A stretch of 64,000 bases of DNA, taken from Paenibacillus dakarensis (GTDB lineage: Bacteria > Bacillota > Bacilli > Paenibacillales > Paenibacillaceae). A program made the position numbers and the translations under genes. Below the pieces are notes generated by a model that saw nothing but the letters and a program-made list of their open reading frames with translations, had not been told where the DNA came from and did no database searches. The stretch covers positions 171,775 through 235,774 of the forward strand of contig NZ_CDSE01000084.1 of assembly GCF_001373415.1 (NCBI RefSeq). Reading direction: 5' to 3'. Shown piece by piece: positions 32,967-41,877 of this stretch (position 1 is the first letter of the stretch; every line of letters begins with the position of its first letter).

Positions 32967-33926
32967 ATGACCTTGACGCCGCAGGAGGTGCAGCAGCACT
33001 TCATGGCTTATCTTGAGGCTACCGATTGCACCGTCATTGAAAAATCACCTGAGCACGTGACCGTGAAGCTCTCACCCCAAGCCGACAAAATGCTGACCAA
33101 TCGGCCTTACTACTGGGGATTTGTCGATCGTACGGGTGCTCCGGCAGAAACGCTGTCATTCACCTTTGTCTTTGACCCTGGGAAATATGACGAACGTTTA
33201 GCCAAGCAAGCGGCATCAAGCCCAAATAAACAAGCTCAAGGGGGACAGGACCCCCTGCTCTCCCGTTATTACGGCAGCGCTCCGATCCTCCCGGCTCTAG
33301 GGCCGGGAAGAATTCAGCGAGAGGATATTGTTTACGGCAGCCGGAGGCTGGCCCAGATTTGGGATGCCTCCCGTGAGGAAGGTAATTATTTATACCTGTT
33401 CGAACAGCCGGATGAAGGACAGCGTCCGAAGACCCGCTCGGCTCCGTATGAGCAGTGGCTCGGCATTTGCTTCAAAACTGAATTCAGCTGTGACCTGAAA
33501 CGGGAGGAGCTTCATTTTCTTGGGATATCCTTGTCTCGCAGGACGATTGCCGAGAACTTTTATGCACAGCTGGACGGCCTGAACTTAACCCCGCGGCTTC
33601 CCGAAAACGTCCATGTCCGTCCTGCAGCTTTAACCCTGTCTCAGGCGGCCGCATTGCTTGAGGAGCACCTCATAGGGAAGCTGGCTAAGCTTGACTACAC
33701 TTGGGCTGAACAAGCCCGAATACGGCTTGCAGAAGAGCTGGAAATCGTGGACAACTATTACGCAGATCTGCTGAATGAGCCGGACGAGGAGAAAAAGGCA
33801 GCGATCCAGCAGCAGTATCAAGACCGCCGTACCGAAATGGAATGGCAGTATTCGCCGAAAGTGAGCTTGTCCGCCATAAACTGCGGCCTGTTCCATTTAT
33901 GTTCGCCTGGTGCCGGACGCGCGTGA
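32967..33926 (+). CDS. yqhG: YqhG-family protein
   Basis: 319 residues, soluble. The N-terminal segment with ESPEHVTVKLSPQADKML-like wording (here KSPEHVTVKLSPQADKML), NRPYYWGFVDRTG and LSFTFVFDP, and the C-terminal coiled region before EWQYSPKVSLSAINCGLFHL identify the YqhG family of Bacillales. Function unknown; conserved linkage with the YqhH helicase suggests a joint role. The start ATG lies 1 bp after the helicase stop, with GGAAGAGG inside its end as ribosome site. Confidence 0.82.
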   Translation: MTLTPQEVQQHFMAYLEATDCTVIEKSPEHVTVKLSPQADKMLTNRPYYWGFVDRTGAPAETLSFTFVFDPGKYDERLAKQAASSPNKQAQGGQDPLLSRYYGSAPILPALGPGRIQREDIVYGSRRLAQIWDASREEGNYLYLFEQPDEGQRPKTRSAPYEQWLGICFKTEFSCDLKREELHFLGISLSRRTIAENFYAQLDGLNLTPRLPENVHVRPAALTLSQAAALLEEHLIGKLAKLDYTWAEQARIRLAEELEIVDNYYADLLNEPDEEKKAAIQQQYQDRRTEMEWQYSPKVSLSAINCGLFHLCSPGAGRA

Positions 33927-33946
33927 GCTTCATCAACAAAACAAGG

Positions 33947-34024
33947 CAAAAAAAGACCCCATATCTTACCTTGGACGCGACACCTTGCAACAGCCTTTTT
34001 ATAGCTTGTCCTTTAAGATATGTC
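33947..34024 (-). terminator. Long-range stem with T-run on the minus strand
   Basis: AGACATATCTTA (34024-34013 leftward) can pair with TAAGATATGGGGTCT (33968-33954) and is followed leftward by seven T residues. The 43-nt loop has its own GC-rich hairpin potential. This could be a terminator or the 3' end of a small minus-strand RNA; no minus-strand gene feeds into it directly. Confidence 0.4.
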
Positions 34025-34084
34025 TAACTTCTATTATTAGTTGTTTATCCTAACGATCGATTTTTTGGAAAGGCGGTTGACCGC

Positions 34085-35092
34085 TTGAAGTACTTTTCGG
34101 ACCGATCTATCATTAAGGTCGTTTGTGTCGCTCTTCTGTTAACGACAGCTATGGCTTCATCAACAACTCCATCAATCGCTGCTGGAACCTCTTCTTCGTC
34201 TGCGGGTATGGCTGTATCAACCTTTATGAATACTAATGCCGCAGTTCCGGAAGAACTTGAGACATTCGCGAAGCAGACTATTGGGAATCTTTCCGGGCAC
34301 ATGCCTTTTAAAAGCTGGCAGGATGCAGCACTGAAATTTACCCCGCTTGGTCCAGGCACCCACAGCTGGCTCGTCATGCTTGAGAACAACACCAAACCAC
34401 TCGGATATTTGATCATTACTTCAGATGATGCGGGAGGATACATGCTAAGCGAATATGGGATCGGCTCAGAGCTCCCATACAGTATTGCCCCGTTAGAACA
34501 TTCATTAGCAGCTGCCAGCCTGGTGCAAGCAGGCTCCCCAGGTATTTCAGCAGCTCATCCTTTTTTGCCACAAGGCAGTAAAATCGAACCTCTATACAGC
34601 CCCATGTCTCCTTACTTCAAGATTACTGTTAAAGGCAAAGCGCCAATGTATATTCACGCTGTAACATATGACATGCTCCCTGCTCCGACTTCAGTTGATA
34701 CTGCTAATTCAATGGGACAGACGGCAGAAAAATATACAGTTATAAGCTCCTCTGATGCTCTTACGCCATCTCCTGTAACAAGTACTCAAGGCAAGCAAGA
34801 TCCTTATCTCAATCTAACTTGGCTCACCCGTCCTGCGCTTACGATCAAAAGCGGGAAGGAAATACTCCGTCATCTCCAGGCCAATAGCCGTAAATCATTC
34901 GTCTTTACTTCAGAGAAACATAACGCGGCCTTTGGCGCTCCGTTCAGTCTCACGGGGTGGCAGCGCTGGTCAGAAGAGGAACATGCCAAATCCGATATCA
35001 TCTATGTCTCAATCCCGCAGAGAAATCAAGACTTAACGAGGTTTGTCCCTGCTCAAATATTGATCGAATCAGGCACATTTCACGAAGAATAA
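34085..35092 (+). CDS. Secreted protein of unknown function
   Basis: 335 residues from a TTG start with GGAAAGGCGG upstream. A signal peptide is clear: basic start, hydrophobic VVCVALLLTTAMAS, and a cleavage region near SIAAG (about residue 33). The mature part is soluble and beta-rich, with FAKQTIGNLSGH, HSWLVMLENNTKPLGYLII and SEYGIGSELPYS. The start resembles propeptide-like domains of secreted hydrolases, but no catalytic motif is visible. I do not recognise the family. Confidence 0.65.
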   Translation: MKYFSDRSIIKVVCVALLLTTAMASSTTPSIAAGTSSSSAGMAVSTFMNTNAAVPEELETFAKQTIGNLSGHMPFKSWQDAALKFTPLGPGTHSWLVMLENNTKPLGYLIITSDDAGGYMLSEYGIGSELPYSIAPLEHSLAAASLVQAGSPGISAAHPFLPQGSKIEPLYSPMSPYFKITVKGKAPMYIHAVTYDMLPAPTSVDTANSMGQTAEKYTVISSSDALTPSPVTSTQGKQDPYLNLTWLTRPALTIKSGKEILRHLQANSRKSFVFTSEKHNAAFGAPFSLTGWQRWSEEEHAKSDIIYVSIPQRNQDLTRFVPAQILIESGTFHEE

Positions 35093-35127
35093 ACGACTGA
35101 AACAGGTGCCAATCACTTAAAAAGAAT

Positions 35128-35187
35128 AAAAAGGTCGGAATACAGACTCAAGTATACATTCTCGAGTTCTCAGTCTCCGACCTTTTC
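35128..35187. terminator. Bidirectional terminator between convergent genes
   Basis: AAAAAGGTCGGA at the left pairs with TCCGACCTTTT at the right, with an inner AGACT/AGTCT pair. A and T runs on both sides fit termination of the secreted-protein gene (+) and yqzE (-). Confidence 0.8.
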
Positions 35188-35234
35188 ATATACTTCCCCA
35201 GTATAAGAACCGTCTTCTACCCCAGCTTGGTTCA

Positions 35235-35429
35235 CTAGCTCTTCTTTCCTTTTCTTTTCTTGGTGCCGATCTCTTCTCTCCACAGTGATACTGAGAATGG
35301 AATCATTCCGAACCAGCGCACGGACCATGGTTCCTTCTTAACCTGCTGCTTTCTCACTTCTTTAGGGGTGTCCATATAATGGAGTAAACGTTCCGTAATA
35401 TATTTAATAAGATCATCGCTGCTCGCCAT
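35235..35429 (-). CDS. yqzE: YqzE-family small protein
   Basis: 64 residues. LIKYITERLLHYMDTPKEVR and the central WSVRWFGMIPFSVSLW followed by a very basic tail (KKRKGKKS) match the YqzE family of Bacillales, encoded near competence genes in some species. No enzymatic motif; function unknown. AGAAGGAGGT precedes the ATG. Confidence 0.8.
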   Translation of the reverse strand: MASSDDLIKYITERLLHYMDTPKEVRKQQVKKEPWSVRWFGMIPFSVSLWREEIGTKKRKGKKS

Positions 35430-35585
35430 TTCATGTACCTCCTTCTAACTGCGGCTTTGCCTCTTCCCTATCAGGATGGACCTATTCCCGAAAATTTAGA
35501 CATCAGCATGATTTCCCGTTTCTTGCACATCATAAAGGGAAAGGAAATACGACTGGCACTTACATTTATGAAAGAGGGACGCATC

Positions 35586-36392
35586 ATGATCAAACGAATA
35601 TTGCTGTCGATGCTGCTGGCCTTATCGTTCTCAATCCCGGGCCCCGGGGGCCTCCTTCCGGTTTACGCAGAGAAGAGCCGGTCTTTGATGACAGATCCAC
35701 TGATCGATATGAAGCATTCAGACATACCTCATCATAATCCTGCAACAGGTTCCGAGGAGTCTCTTGAACTTGAGCTGATTCATCCCGGATTACAGAGACA
35801 TCATCCTTTTCCTCACGAGATGATTCTGATCGACGTCGGACATGGGGGAATTGACGGGGGTACATCCTACCAAGGTATACTGGAAAAAGACATTAATCTC
35901 GCTATTTCCCGTCATCTGTTTAAACGTCTCAGGAGTGAAGGTTATATAGCCGTGATGAACCGGGATGCGGATTATGCGCTTAGTGAAGACAACCGCTGGC
36001 ATGCAAGCCGTTCCCGTCACCGCAAAGATTTAGCACAGCGCAAGCAATTGAGCAGCGAAATCCCAACCAAGCTGGTTGTCAGCATCCATGTCAATTGGGC
36101 CAAAAATAAAACCAAGCGGGGCGGCATTGTTCTCCATCAAGCAGAAGGACGCAGCTCCTTGCTTGCAGAGTGCATACAGCGGCAGCTGAACGGAGTCTAT
36201 TCCAGCAATCATGAAACAACCGTTGGCAAGCCCTTTTACTTGTTGAACCGGATGGAGGTTCCGGCAGTCATTGTCGAGACAGGGTTCATCAGTAATCTCG
36301 AGGATCGGATCCTTCTAACCAGCGAAGATGGTCAGAAGGCCATTGCAAATGCAATCGTTGATGGAATAGTCGATTACCTAACCGCTCTATAA
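35586..36392 (+). CDS. N-acetylmuramoyl-L-alanine amidase, CwlD-like
   Basis: 268 residues from the ATG at 35586 (GAGGGA 6 nt upstream; earlier ATGs lack this). Signal peptide IKRILLSMLLALSFSIPG, then an Amidase_3 domain: zinc ligands His in LIDVGHGGIDGG, Glu in EKDINLA and His in VVSIHVN, and catalytic Glu in VIVETGFISN. It cleaves the amide between MurNAc and L-Ala outside the membrane. CwlD of spore-formers, which makes muramic-delta-lactam in the spore cortex, is the nearest type by size; this assignment is tentative. Confidence 0.85.
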   Translation: MIKRILLSMLLALSFSIPGPGGLLPVYAEKSRSLMTDPLIDMKHSDIPHHNPATGSEESLELELIHPGLQRHHPFPHEMILIDVGHGGIDGGTSYQGILEKDINLAISRHLFKRLRSEGYIAVMNRDADYALSEDNRWHASRSRHRKDLAQRKQLSSEIPTKLVVSIHVNWAKNKTKRGGIVLHQAEGRSSLLAECIQRQLNGVYSSNHETTVGKPFYLLNRMEVPAVIVETGFISNLEDRILLTSEDGQKAIANAIVDGIVDYLTAL

Positions 36393-36411
36393 TATTGAAT
36401 TCACAGCCCAA

Positions 36412-36448
36412 AAAAGGCGTTTCGCTCAAATAGAGCGAGACGCCTTTT
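36412..36448. terminator. Bidirectional terminator between amidase and deacetylase genes
   Basis: AAAAGGCGT..CGCTC pairs with GAGCG..ACGCCTTTT around AAATA. Convergent genes end on both sides. Confidence 0.85.
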
Positions 36449-36450
36449 AC

Positions 36451-37302
36451 TCAGTATACCGGCAGCGGATTCGGCGGCCATTCAGTTTTCTCCTGTACCA
36501 GCTCCTGTATTCCAACGAACCGGACCCTCTGTTTCAGCTCTGGAGCTGCCATTTGCAATGCAGCGGCTGTTCTCTCACCAAAGGTTCCGACATGTCCTAT
36601 CGTGATACAGGATTTATTCTTCTCAGCGTACTCCGCAGCCAGATTGAGCTGCTTGGTCACATGCTTTACCGTATGCACATCATCCAGAAAAATATCATTC
36701 CAGATGCTCGGCATCCCTTTCTCAGCGGCGAGTGCAGCCGTAATCGAGTGATAATTCGTTTTGCTGTCAATAAAGAACAGTCCTCGCTCCTTGCATACAT
36801 CCAAAATGACGGACATAATCCGTTTATCACCGGTGATCTTTGAACCCATATGATTGTTTACCCCAATGGCATGAGGAATTTGATCTATGGCTTTTTCCAT
36901 CTGTTTACGCACTTCTTCGTCTGTCATATCACTGGTAATGGCACCTGGACCAAGCCATTTTGCTTTTCCCTGCTTGGGCTCCATTGGCATATGAATGATC
37001 ACGTCATGCCCCATCTTATGCGCCTGTTCCGCATCACTCTTGCTTGTCGGCAAAAAAGGCATGACCGCTACCGTAATCTTGATCGGCAGATTCATCATCT
37101 GGTCTGTCCCTTTTTGCCCGTTGCCAAAATCATCGATAATAACGGCAAGTTTGTGACCGGGAGGTGCCTTAGGAGCGTCCGATTTTGAACTCTCCCCTTC
37201 CAGCCCGGCAGCCCTTAACTCATCAGACCATACTCCTAACATAAATATCATCAACAGGGCAGTACAACAACCAATCGATATACATCCTTTGAAATTCCGC
37301 AT
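36451..37302 (-). CDS. Divergent polysaccharide deacetylase family protein
   Basis: 283 residues. N-terminal hydrophobic signal or anchor (CTALLMIFMLGVWSDELRAA) then the family core: AVIIDDFGNGQKGTDQMM, IKITVAVMPFLPTS, DVIIHMPMEPK, GVNNHMGSKIT (metal-binding HxxxH-like) and ITIGHVGTFGERT. This is the divergent deacetylase (YibQ-like) group, exported and probably acting on cell-surface glycans; activity has not been established for most members. Good GGAGAATGTC-type leader. Confidence 0.85.
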   Translation of the reverse strand: MRNFKGCISIGCCTALLMIFMLGVWSDELRAAGLEGESSKSDAPKAPPGHKLAVIIDDFGNGQKGTDQMMNLPIKITVAVMPFLPTSKSDAEQAHKMGHDVIIHMPMEPKQGKAKWLGPGAITSDMTDEEVRKQMEKAIDQIPHAIGVNNHMGSKITGDKRIMSVILDVCKERGLFFIDSKTNYHSITAALAAEKGMPSIWNDIFLDDVHTVKHVTKQLNLAAEYAEKNKSCITIGHVGTFGERTAAALQMAAPELKQRVRFVGIQELVQEKTEWPPNPLPVY

Positions 37303-37415
37303 GACATTCTCCTTAGCTGAAGTTTCTGTACTATAGTGTTTGAGAATGACGCCACAAATATGTAGTTATGCATACAAAAAAGACGTCCCCTTAAAAGGAA
37401 ACGCCTTTCTTAAGA

Positions 37416-37439
37416 TGCGGTCGAGAGGATTCGAACCTA
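37416..37439 (-). repeat. Duplicated 3' fragment of tRNA-Leu
   Basis: The 23-24 bases here match the 3' end of the intact tRNA-Leu gene at 38457 with one mismatch. The two copies are direct repeats about 1.04 kb apart and flank the VOC gene, as attachment-site duplications do after integration at a tRNA gene. Confidence 0.75.
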
Positions 37440-37528
37440 AATTAATCAATTCAATTTAACACCTCACTTCCATCTCACACATAATAGGGAGTGGGCTTTC
37501 TCGTTCGGCAAAACCTGTAAATAAACGA

Positions 37529-38044
37529 TTATAAACTCTTACTCCATTCGGCCACCCTGCGTTGGCTTTCTTCTTCTGAGATATCCACAATGCGAGTCAT
37601 AATCGACCATCTGATGCCAAATGGATCTAAAATACTGCAATATCGGTCTCCTGAAACAAAGTCCATAGGCTGTTCTCTGACAGTCGCGCCGTTGGCTACT
37701 GCCAAGGAGAATGCATGGTCAACGTCTTGAACGTATATTCCTAATGAATAGCATGCATTATCATCTCCTGGAGGTAAAACCAATTGGTATGTAGAATTAG
37801 CGGCCCCAAGTTGTAGATAACCGTTACCAAAATCAATATCGGCATGGATAATCTTTGAGTTACCGTTTACGCCTACATCCGTCACGCTTTTTACTTTCGC
37901 CCCAAAAACGGTTTCATAAAAAGCAATCGCATTAGCGGGATCCTCCACAACGATAAAAGGCGTAATCACACTATACCCCATCGGTATCCCATTTTTAGTA
38001 TACTCCCCAGTTACACCCTTACTTTGTTTTTTGTAGTTTGACAT
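37529..38044 (-). CDS. VOC/PhnB-like glyoxalase-fold protein
   Basis: 171 residues; ATG preceded by GGAGGGATAGA. A two-module VOC fold: VITPFIVVEDPANAIAFYETVFGA, DFGNGYLQLGAA, then YVQDVDHAFSLAVANGA and RYCSILDPFGIRWSIMTRI, as in PhnB-type proteins. The substrate is unknown. It lies between the two tRNA-Leu 3' repeats and so may have arrived with a small integrated element. Confidence 0.83.
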   Translation of the reverse strand: MSNYKKQSKGVTGEYTKNGIPMGYSVITPFIVVEDPANAIAFYETVFGAKVKSVTDVGVNGNSKIIHADIDFGNGYLQLGAANSTYQLVLPPGDDNACYSLGIYVQDVDHAFSLAVANGATVREQPMDFVSGDRYCSILDPFGIRWSIMTRIVDISEEESQRRVAEWSKSL

Positions 38045-38202
38045 TTCTATCCCTCCAATTCAATGTATAACCTTAAAAGGTCATTTCTTCGCAATTCATT
38101 TTTCGAAATTTGCTAGTTTCTGCTAATCTCTATTATAGAATTTTCTTTCGGAAAGTATTGTAAAAAGGCGACATAAAACAATGGAAGGAGGAGGTTAGGA
38201 GT

Positions 38203-38304
38203 ATGAAGAAAGCAGAGGATTCATCCGTGCGCGGTATATTGAAAGCTGATGCTGGAAAAAGCAATCGAATTTTTGTAGCGATTCTAATAAACTCCTTAAT
38301 TTAA
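38203..38304 (+). CDS. Possible 33-residue peptide
   Basis: A short frame with a strong GGAGGAGGTTAGGAG before ATG reads MKKAEDSSVRGILKAD and ends in a hydrophobic FVAILINSLI. No family recognised. It lies in the tRNA-flanked segment where no other gene is seen between 38045 and 38456. Support is the ribosome site only. Confidence 0.3.
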   Translation: MKKAEDSSVRGILKADAGKSNRIFVAILINSLI

Positions 38305-38456
38305 ATATAAATCCAGTCCTCGCACCCTCCCTCTCGTCCCGGCGTTTCAGGAAGTACTTTTGCGATTACTGAACGAACAGCAGCGAAATTAAATGCCAAA
38401 AAGCTCCTGAAATCGTCACAAGGACAAATTCAAGAGCTCGTTAATTGTTAGAGTGA

Positions 38457-38540
<84 letters not shown>

Positions 38541-38716
38541 ATATTCCTGTTCACTGCAACAATCTCTCGTTGCGGCGACAAGATATATCTTAGCATGCTG
38601 AATAAGTGGAGTCAACATTTTTTTTGGATCTTGATAAAACAATCGATTTCGGGTTAAAACAAGAACATAAGTTCGTATAATAATAGATATTTTCAAAATA
38701 AAGGCGGTGAGTACCC

Positions 38717-39142
38717 ATGGCAATTGCAGGGATTACTTCTGAGGAAAGATCTCTCGTCAAGAGCTATATGCTTCTGATTTACATTCATAAGGTTTTTGAA
38801 AGAGACTGCCGAATTATTCAGGAAAGCGGTGTATTTAAGTCCCCTCAGCTGTATGTTGAAATCGTAGGCAATGGGGCCAAACGGGCTGCCATACTGCTGC
38901 GGGAAATCAAACAGGAATTTACCAGGCGTACGATTAAGGTATTTGACATCCAGCGGGGACAGGATGGAATCGAGGCTCGTTATGCTTGCCGGGGCTATGT
39001 TGGGAGCATGGAGATGCTGTGGCCGTCCTTTCGTGAAGAAATGATGTCCCGGATGCGCGTTTATCTTGGGCTTGCACCCTTCGATCCTCGGCCTGTTCCA
39101 GCACCTGATGCCCGGTCCTCCCGGTTGACCACCAGCCCATGA
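38717..39142 (+). CDS. Conserved hypothetical protein
   Basis: 141 residues; ATG preceded by AAGGCGGTGAG. Soluble and helical, with SEERSLVKSYMLLIYIHKVF and VEIVGNGAKRAAILLREIKQ near the start and a proline-rich end (FDPRPVPAPD). Possibly a small regulatory protein. I do not recognise the family. Confidence 0.65.
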   Translation: MAIAGITSEERSLVKSYMLLIYIHKVFERDCRIIQESGVFKSPQLYVEIVGNGAKRAAILLREIKQEFTRRTIKVFDIQRGQDGIEARYACRGYVGSMEMLWPSFREEMMSRMRVYLGLAPFDPRPVPAPDARSSRLTTSP

Positions 39143-39171
39143 CCCGCATCTCCACATCAACTTAATATAGA

Positions 39172-39220
39172 AAAAACCTTCCCGCACACGAACGAATAGT
39201 CCGTATGCGGGAAGGTGAAT
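39172..39220 (+). terminator. Terminator between convergent small genes
   Basis: ACCTTCCCGCA (39176-39186) pairs with TGCGGGAAGGT (39206-39216) with inner complementarity; A-run before and T-rich after. Confidence 0.75.
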
Positions 39221-39244
39221 TCCTTTTAAATGCTTCATCCAAAT

Positions 39245-39460
39245 TTATTCCAAAGGGCTTGTCCGCGGCTCATCATACAGCTGATAGCTGTAATTCCGAT
39301 CAAGCTTCACTACGCGCCTGTTGCGTCTGCGGACAATAACATGTTCCGGATCCCAGGCAACAACAATTCCGATAACATCATTGCTCTCCAGATCGTCCCG
39401 TACCACGCGAATCCGGTCGCCCGATAATCTCAGTTCATTTAACCGTTCGTCACTTATCAT
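39245..39460 (-). CDS. Small basic protein, unknown
   Basis: 71 residues, rich in Arg and Asp, with ESNDVIGIVVAWDPEHVIVRRR, which looks like a small beta-barrel (SH3-like or KOW-like) core. A nucleic-acid-binding role is possible but not shown. AGGAGGAT precedes the ATG. Confidence 0.65.
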   Translation of the reverse strand: MISDERLNELRLSGDRIRVVRDDLESNDVIGIVVAWDPEHVIVRRRNRRVVKLDRNYSYQLYDEPRTSPLE

Positions 39461-39483
39461 CTTTTACACAATCCTCCTATTTC

Positions 39484-39517
39484 AAAAAGAGACCCAAATG
39501 AACTCATTTAGGTCTCT
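39484..39517 (-). terminator. Terminator of the 39561-39890 gene
   Basis: Leftward, AGAGACC.AAATGA pairs with TCATTT.GGTCTCT, followed by TTTTTG. Confidence 0.8.
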
Positions 39518-39560
39518 TGCCAGTAATATGAATAAATAAGAACATATATTTGGATACTTG

Positions 39561-39890
39561 CTAGCGCTGCGCCGGCTCAGTACTGTCATTCTTCTCAAAC
39601 CAGAAATCGAGCACCGTTGAGGACATAACACGTTTCTCAACATATTCGACCTGCTGTGGGGTAAATTGCTGTCTCCAGTCATAAGAGAGCTCCTCACACA
39701 ACCCAGCAATCGTTAACAGTTCAGACCAAGCAACATAACGCTTATACCAGAAGAACTGAGGATGTTCAATCATATAGGGATAAAGATCATCAAACTCCGT
39801 ATGTTTACAATCCAAAGCACGTTCAAAATGTACCTTCGCATCATTTAGCCTCTCAATCAAAAACGGCTCGGTTACCGGTTCTTTCCCCAT
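39561..39890 (-). CDS. Small conserved protein, unknown
   Basis: 109 residues from the ATG at 39890, which has GGAGG 8 nt upstream; the longer frame upstream is discarded. Helical, aromatic-rich: FLIERLNDAKVHFERAL, HPQFFWYKRYVAWSEL and a C-terminal FTPQQVEYVEKRVMSS. No known domain recognised. It is leftward and has its own terminator. Confidence 0.65.
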   Translation of the reverse strand: MGKEPVTEPFLIERLNDAKVHFERALDCKHTEFDDLYPYMIEHPQFFWYKRYVAWSELLTIAGLCEELSYDWRQQFTPQQVEYVEKRVMSSTVLDFWFEKNDSTEPAQR

Positions 39891-40012
39891 TGTTTGTGCC
39901 TCCTCTCTCTTTCTTACACTTTTATTATAAGACAAAAAAACGGGACCGAAAAGAAGCTGATAAGATTTTAGGCATAAGTTCAACTTACCCCTCCTAAAAA
40001 GGTTCAAAACAG

Positions 40013-40585
40013 CTAGTCCGCAAACTGGATCTTTCCGCCATCTAATGAAGCGATCCGGACAAGCGATTCGACCTCTATTCCCTGCTCCCGAATCGTCCTT
40101 GCACCTGCTTGAAAGCTTTTCTCGATCACAACACCAAGACCTACCAGCTCGGCGCCGGCGCGCTCAATGATTTTAATCAAGCCCCTTGCTGCGTCACCGT
40201 TTGCAATAATATCATCAATAAACAACACCTTATCGGATTCCCCGATAAATTGGCGGGACATCATGATATCCGTAACGATTCCTTTCGTAAATGAAGGAAC
40301 ACGCTCACATAAAGCATCCGGATCGGCCAGAAGTGTTTTTTTACGACGTGCGAACACCATAGGAACTCCAAGCTCAAGCGCTGCGGCAAAAGCAACGGAA
40401 ATACCAGAGGATTCTAATGTGACCACTCTGGTGACACCCTGATCCTTGAAACGGGCTGCAAATTCCTTCCCCATCTCCATCATTAACGCAGGGTCTACCT
40501 GATGCGTCAGCAACGCGTCGAGCTTCACAACCTGATCCGTTACAACGACAGCATCTTCTATGATCCGCTTCTTCAACCAATCCAT
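40013..40585 (-). CDS. xpt: Xanthine phosphoribosyltransferase
   Basis: 190 residues from the ATG at 40585 (GGGAGG about 10 nt upstream). It converts xanthine and PRPP to XMP in purine salvage. The PRPP-binding motif is VLFIDDIIANGDAARGL; VTLESSGISVAFAAALELG and VFARRKKTLL are typical of Xpt. A 7-bp hairpin ACGACAA/TTGTCGT lies just before the ribosome site. I did not find a purine riboswitch core upstream. Confidence 0.93.
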   Translation of the reverse strand: MDWLKKRIIEDAVVVTDQVVKLDALLTHQVDPALMMEMGKEFAARFKDQGVTRVVTLESSGISVAFAAALELGVPMVFARRKKTLLADPDALCERVPSFTKGIVTDIMMSRQFIGESDKVLFIDDIIANGDAARGLIKIIERAGAELVGLGVVIEKSFQAGARTIREQGIEVESLVRIASLDGGKIQFAD

Positions 40586-40764
40586 TATTAAATGACCTCC
40601 CACGACAATCCTTTGTCGTAAAAGTACCATATAAGAACTACTCGGGCAACCCTATAATCTCAGAAGATCCGGACAAGTGAGAGTCATGTCCAGACAAGGG
40701 AAGGCATACCTTGTACTAATACGAATGCAGCGAGACCACATCGACCATACAAGGGGGCTTCTCA

Positions 40765-41808
40765 TTGAAAAACCGACTTCGCATCTTCCAGATCGCTTTT
40801 ACATATATCGGAACGATTGTAGGTGCAGGCTTCGCTACAGGCAGGGAAATCCTCCAGTTTTTCACCCAGTATGGGCACTGGGCAACCATAACCATTCTGA
40901 TATCCACCATGCTTTTCATTTGGCTCGGAACCAGGATCATGACGCTCTCCAGAAAGATTGGTGCGAAATCCTATGAAGATTTGAACAAGCATTTGTTCGG
41001 AGAGAAAGTCGGAGGATGGATCAGTCTCGTTATGCTGGTCATACTAATCGGCGTTAATTCCATTATGCTTGCCGGGGCTGGCTCCGTCTTTATGGAGAAT
41101 CTAAATTTTCACTACCAGACAGGCTTGATCTTAACAATGGTTGGTACCTTCTTCATCCTTCGTAAAGGCATCCAATCCATTCTCTATATGAACAGCCTTG
41201 TTGTTCCCATGATGCTTATTCTGTCCATGCTTATCATTAGCAAGACCATAGAGACACCGGGAGCTGCCAATTTTCTAACTTTGACAACAGAACACAGTCT
41301 TCCCTCCGCATGGCTCGCCCCGCTGTTATACACAGCCTTTAACCTGGTAATGGCCATGCCGGTTCTTGTACCCCTTGGCAGCCAGACGGGTCATATCAGA
41401 GAGGCCAGATGGGGTGGTATTATAGGCGGAGCAGGTGTTGGCTTTATGCTTATGGCTGCTCATTTTGCGATGTCCGCACAAATGCCGGGCATTACTCAAT
41501 TTGAGATTCCGATGGGCAGCATCGCTTACCAGCTGGGGTGGTTCGTACAAACCATTTACATCATTCTCATCTTCCTAGAAATATTCAGCACATTCGTTGC
41601 CGATCTATACGGCATATCACTCCAGTTACAGCAGAGAACCTCTCTTTCACCGCAGACGATTCATATTGGCATCATGCTGATATGCTATTTCTTCAGCCAA
41701 TTCGGATTTAGCTCTCTGCTGTCCGTGCTCTATCCGCTGTTCGGTGCACTATGCTTCTTCTGGGTGCTTCGATTAACGATCTTTGGATTTGTTTCAACAC
41801 GTAAATAA
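40765..41808 (+). CDS. YkvI-family membrane transporter
   Basis: 347 residues from a TTG with AGGGGG 8 nt upstream. About ten membrane segments, starting FQIAFTYIGTIVGAGFATGREIL, a glycine-rich first helix as in APC-superfamily transporters, followed by FFTQYGHWATI. The YkvI group of Bacillales is uncharacterised; substrate unknown. Related to spore-germination-type (GerAB-like) permeases only at the fold level. Confidence 0.82.
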   Translation: MKNRLRIFQIAFTYIGTIVGAGFATGREILQFFTQYGHWATITILISTMLFIWLGTRIMTLSRKIGAKSYEDLNKHLFGEKVGGWISLVMLVILIGVNSIMLAGAGSVFMENLNFHYQTGLILTMVGTFFILRKGIQSILYMNSLVVPMMLILSMLIISKTIETPGAANFLTLTTEHSLPSAWLAPLLYTAFNLVMAMPVLVPLGSQTGHIREARWGGIIGGAGVGFMLMAAHFAMSAQMPGITQFEIPMGSIAYQLGWFVQTIYIILIFLEIFSTFVADLYGISLQLQQRTSLSPQTIHIGIMLICYFFSQFGFSSLLSVLYPLFGALCFFWVLRLTIFGFVSTRK

Positions 41809-41809
41809 T

Positions 41810-41860
41810 GCTTCCCCCAATGTCGTCCACTTATGTTTCAATTAAGTAATTGGGGGAAGC
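41810..41860. terminator. Bidirectional terminator
   Basis: GCTTCCCCCAAT (41810-41821) pairs perfectly with ATTGGGGGAAGC (41849-41860) between two converging genes. Confidence 0.8.
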
Positions 41861-41877
41861 TGCTTCACAAGCCATCA

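Noticed and set aside
40586..40764. Purine riboswitch before xpt
   Set aside because: The conserved purine-riboswitch loops were not found on the minus strand; only a short hairpin next to the ribosome site is visible.
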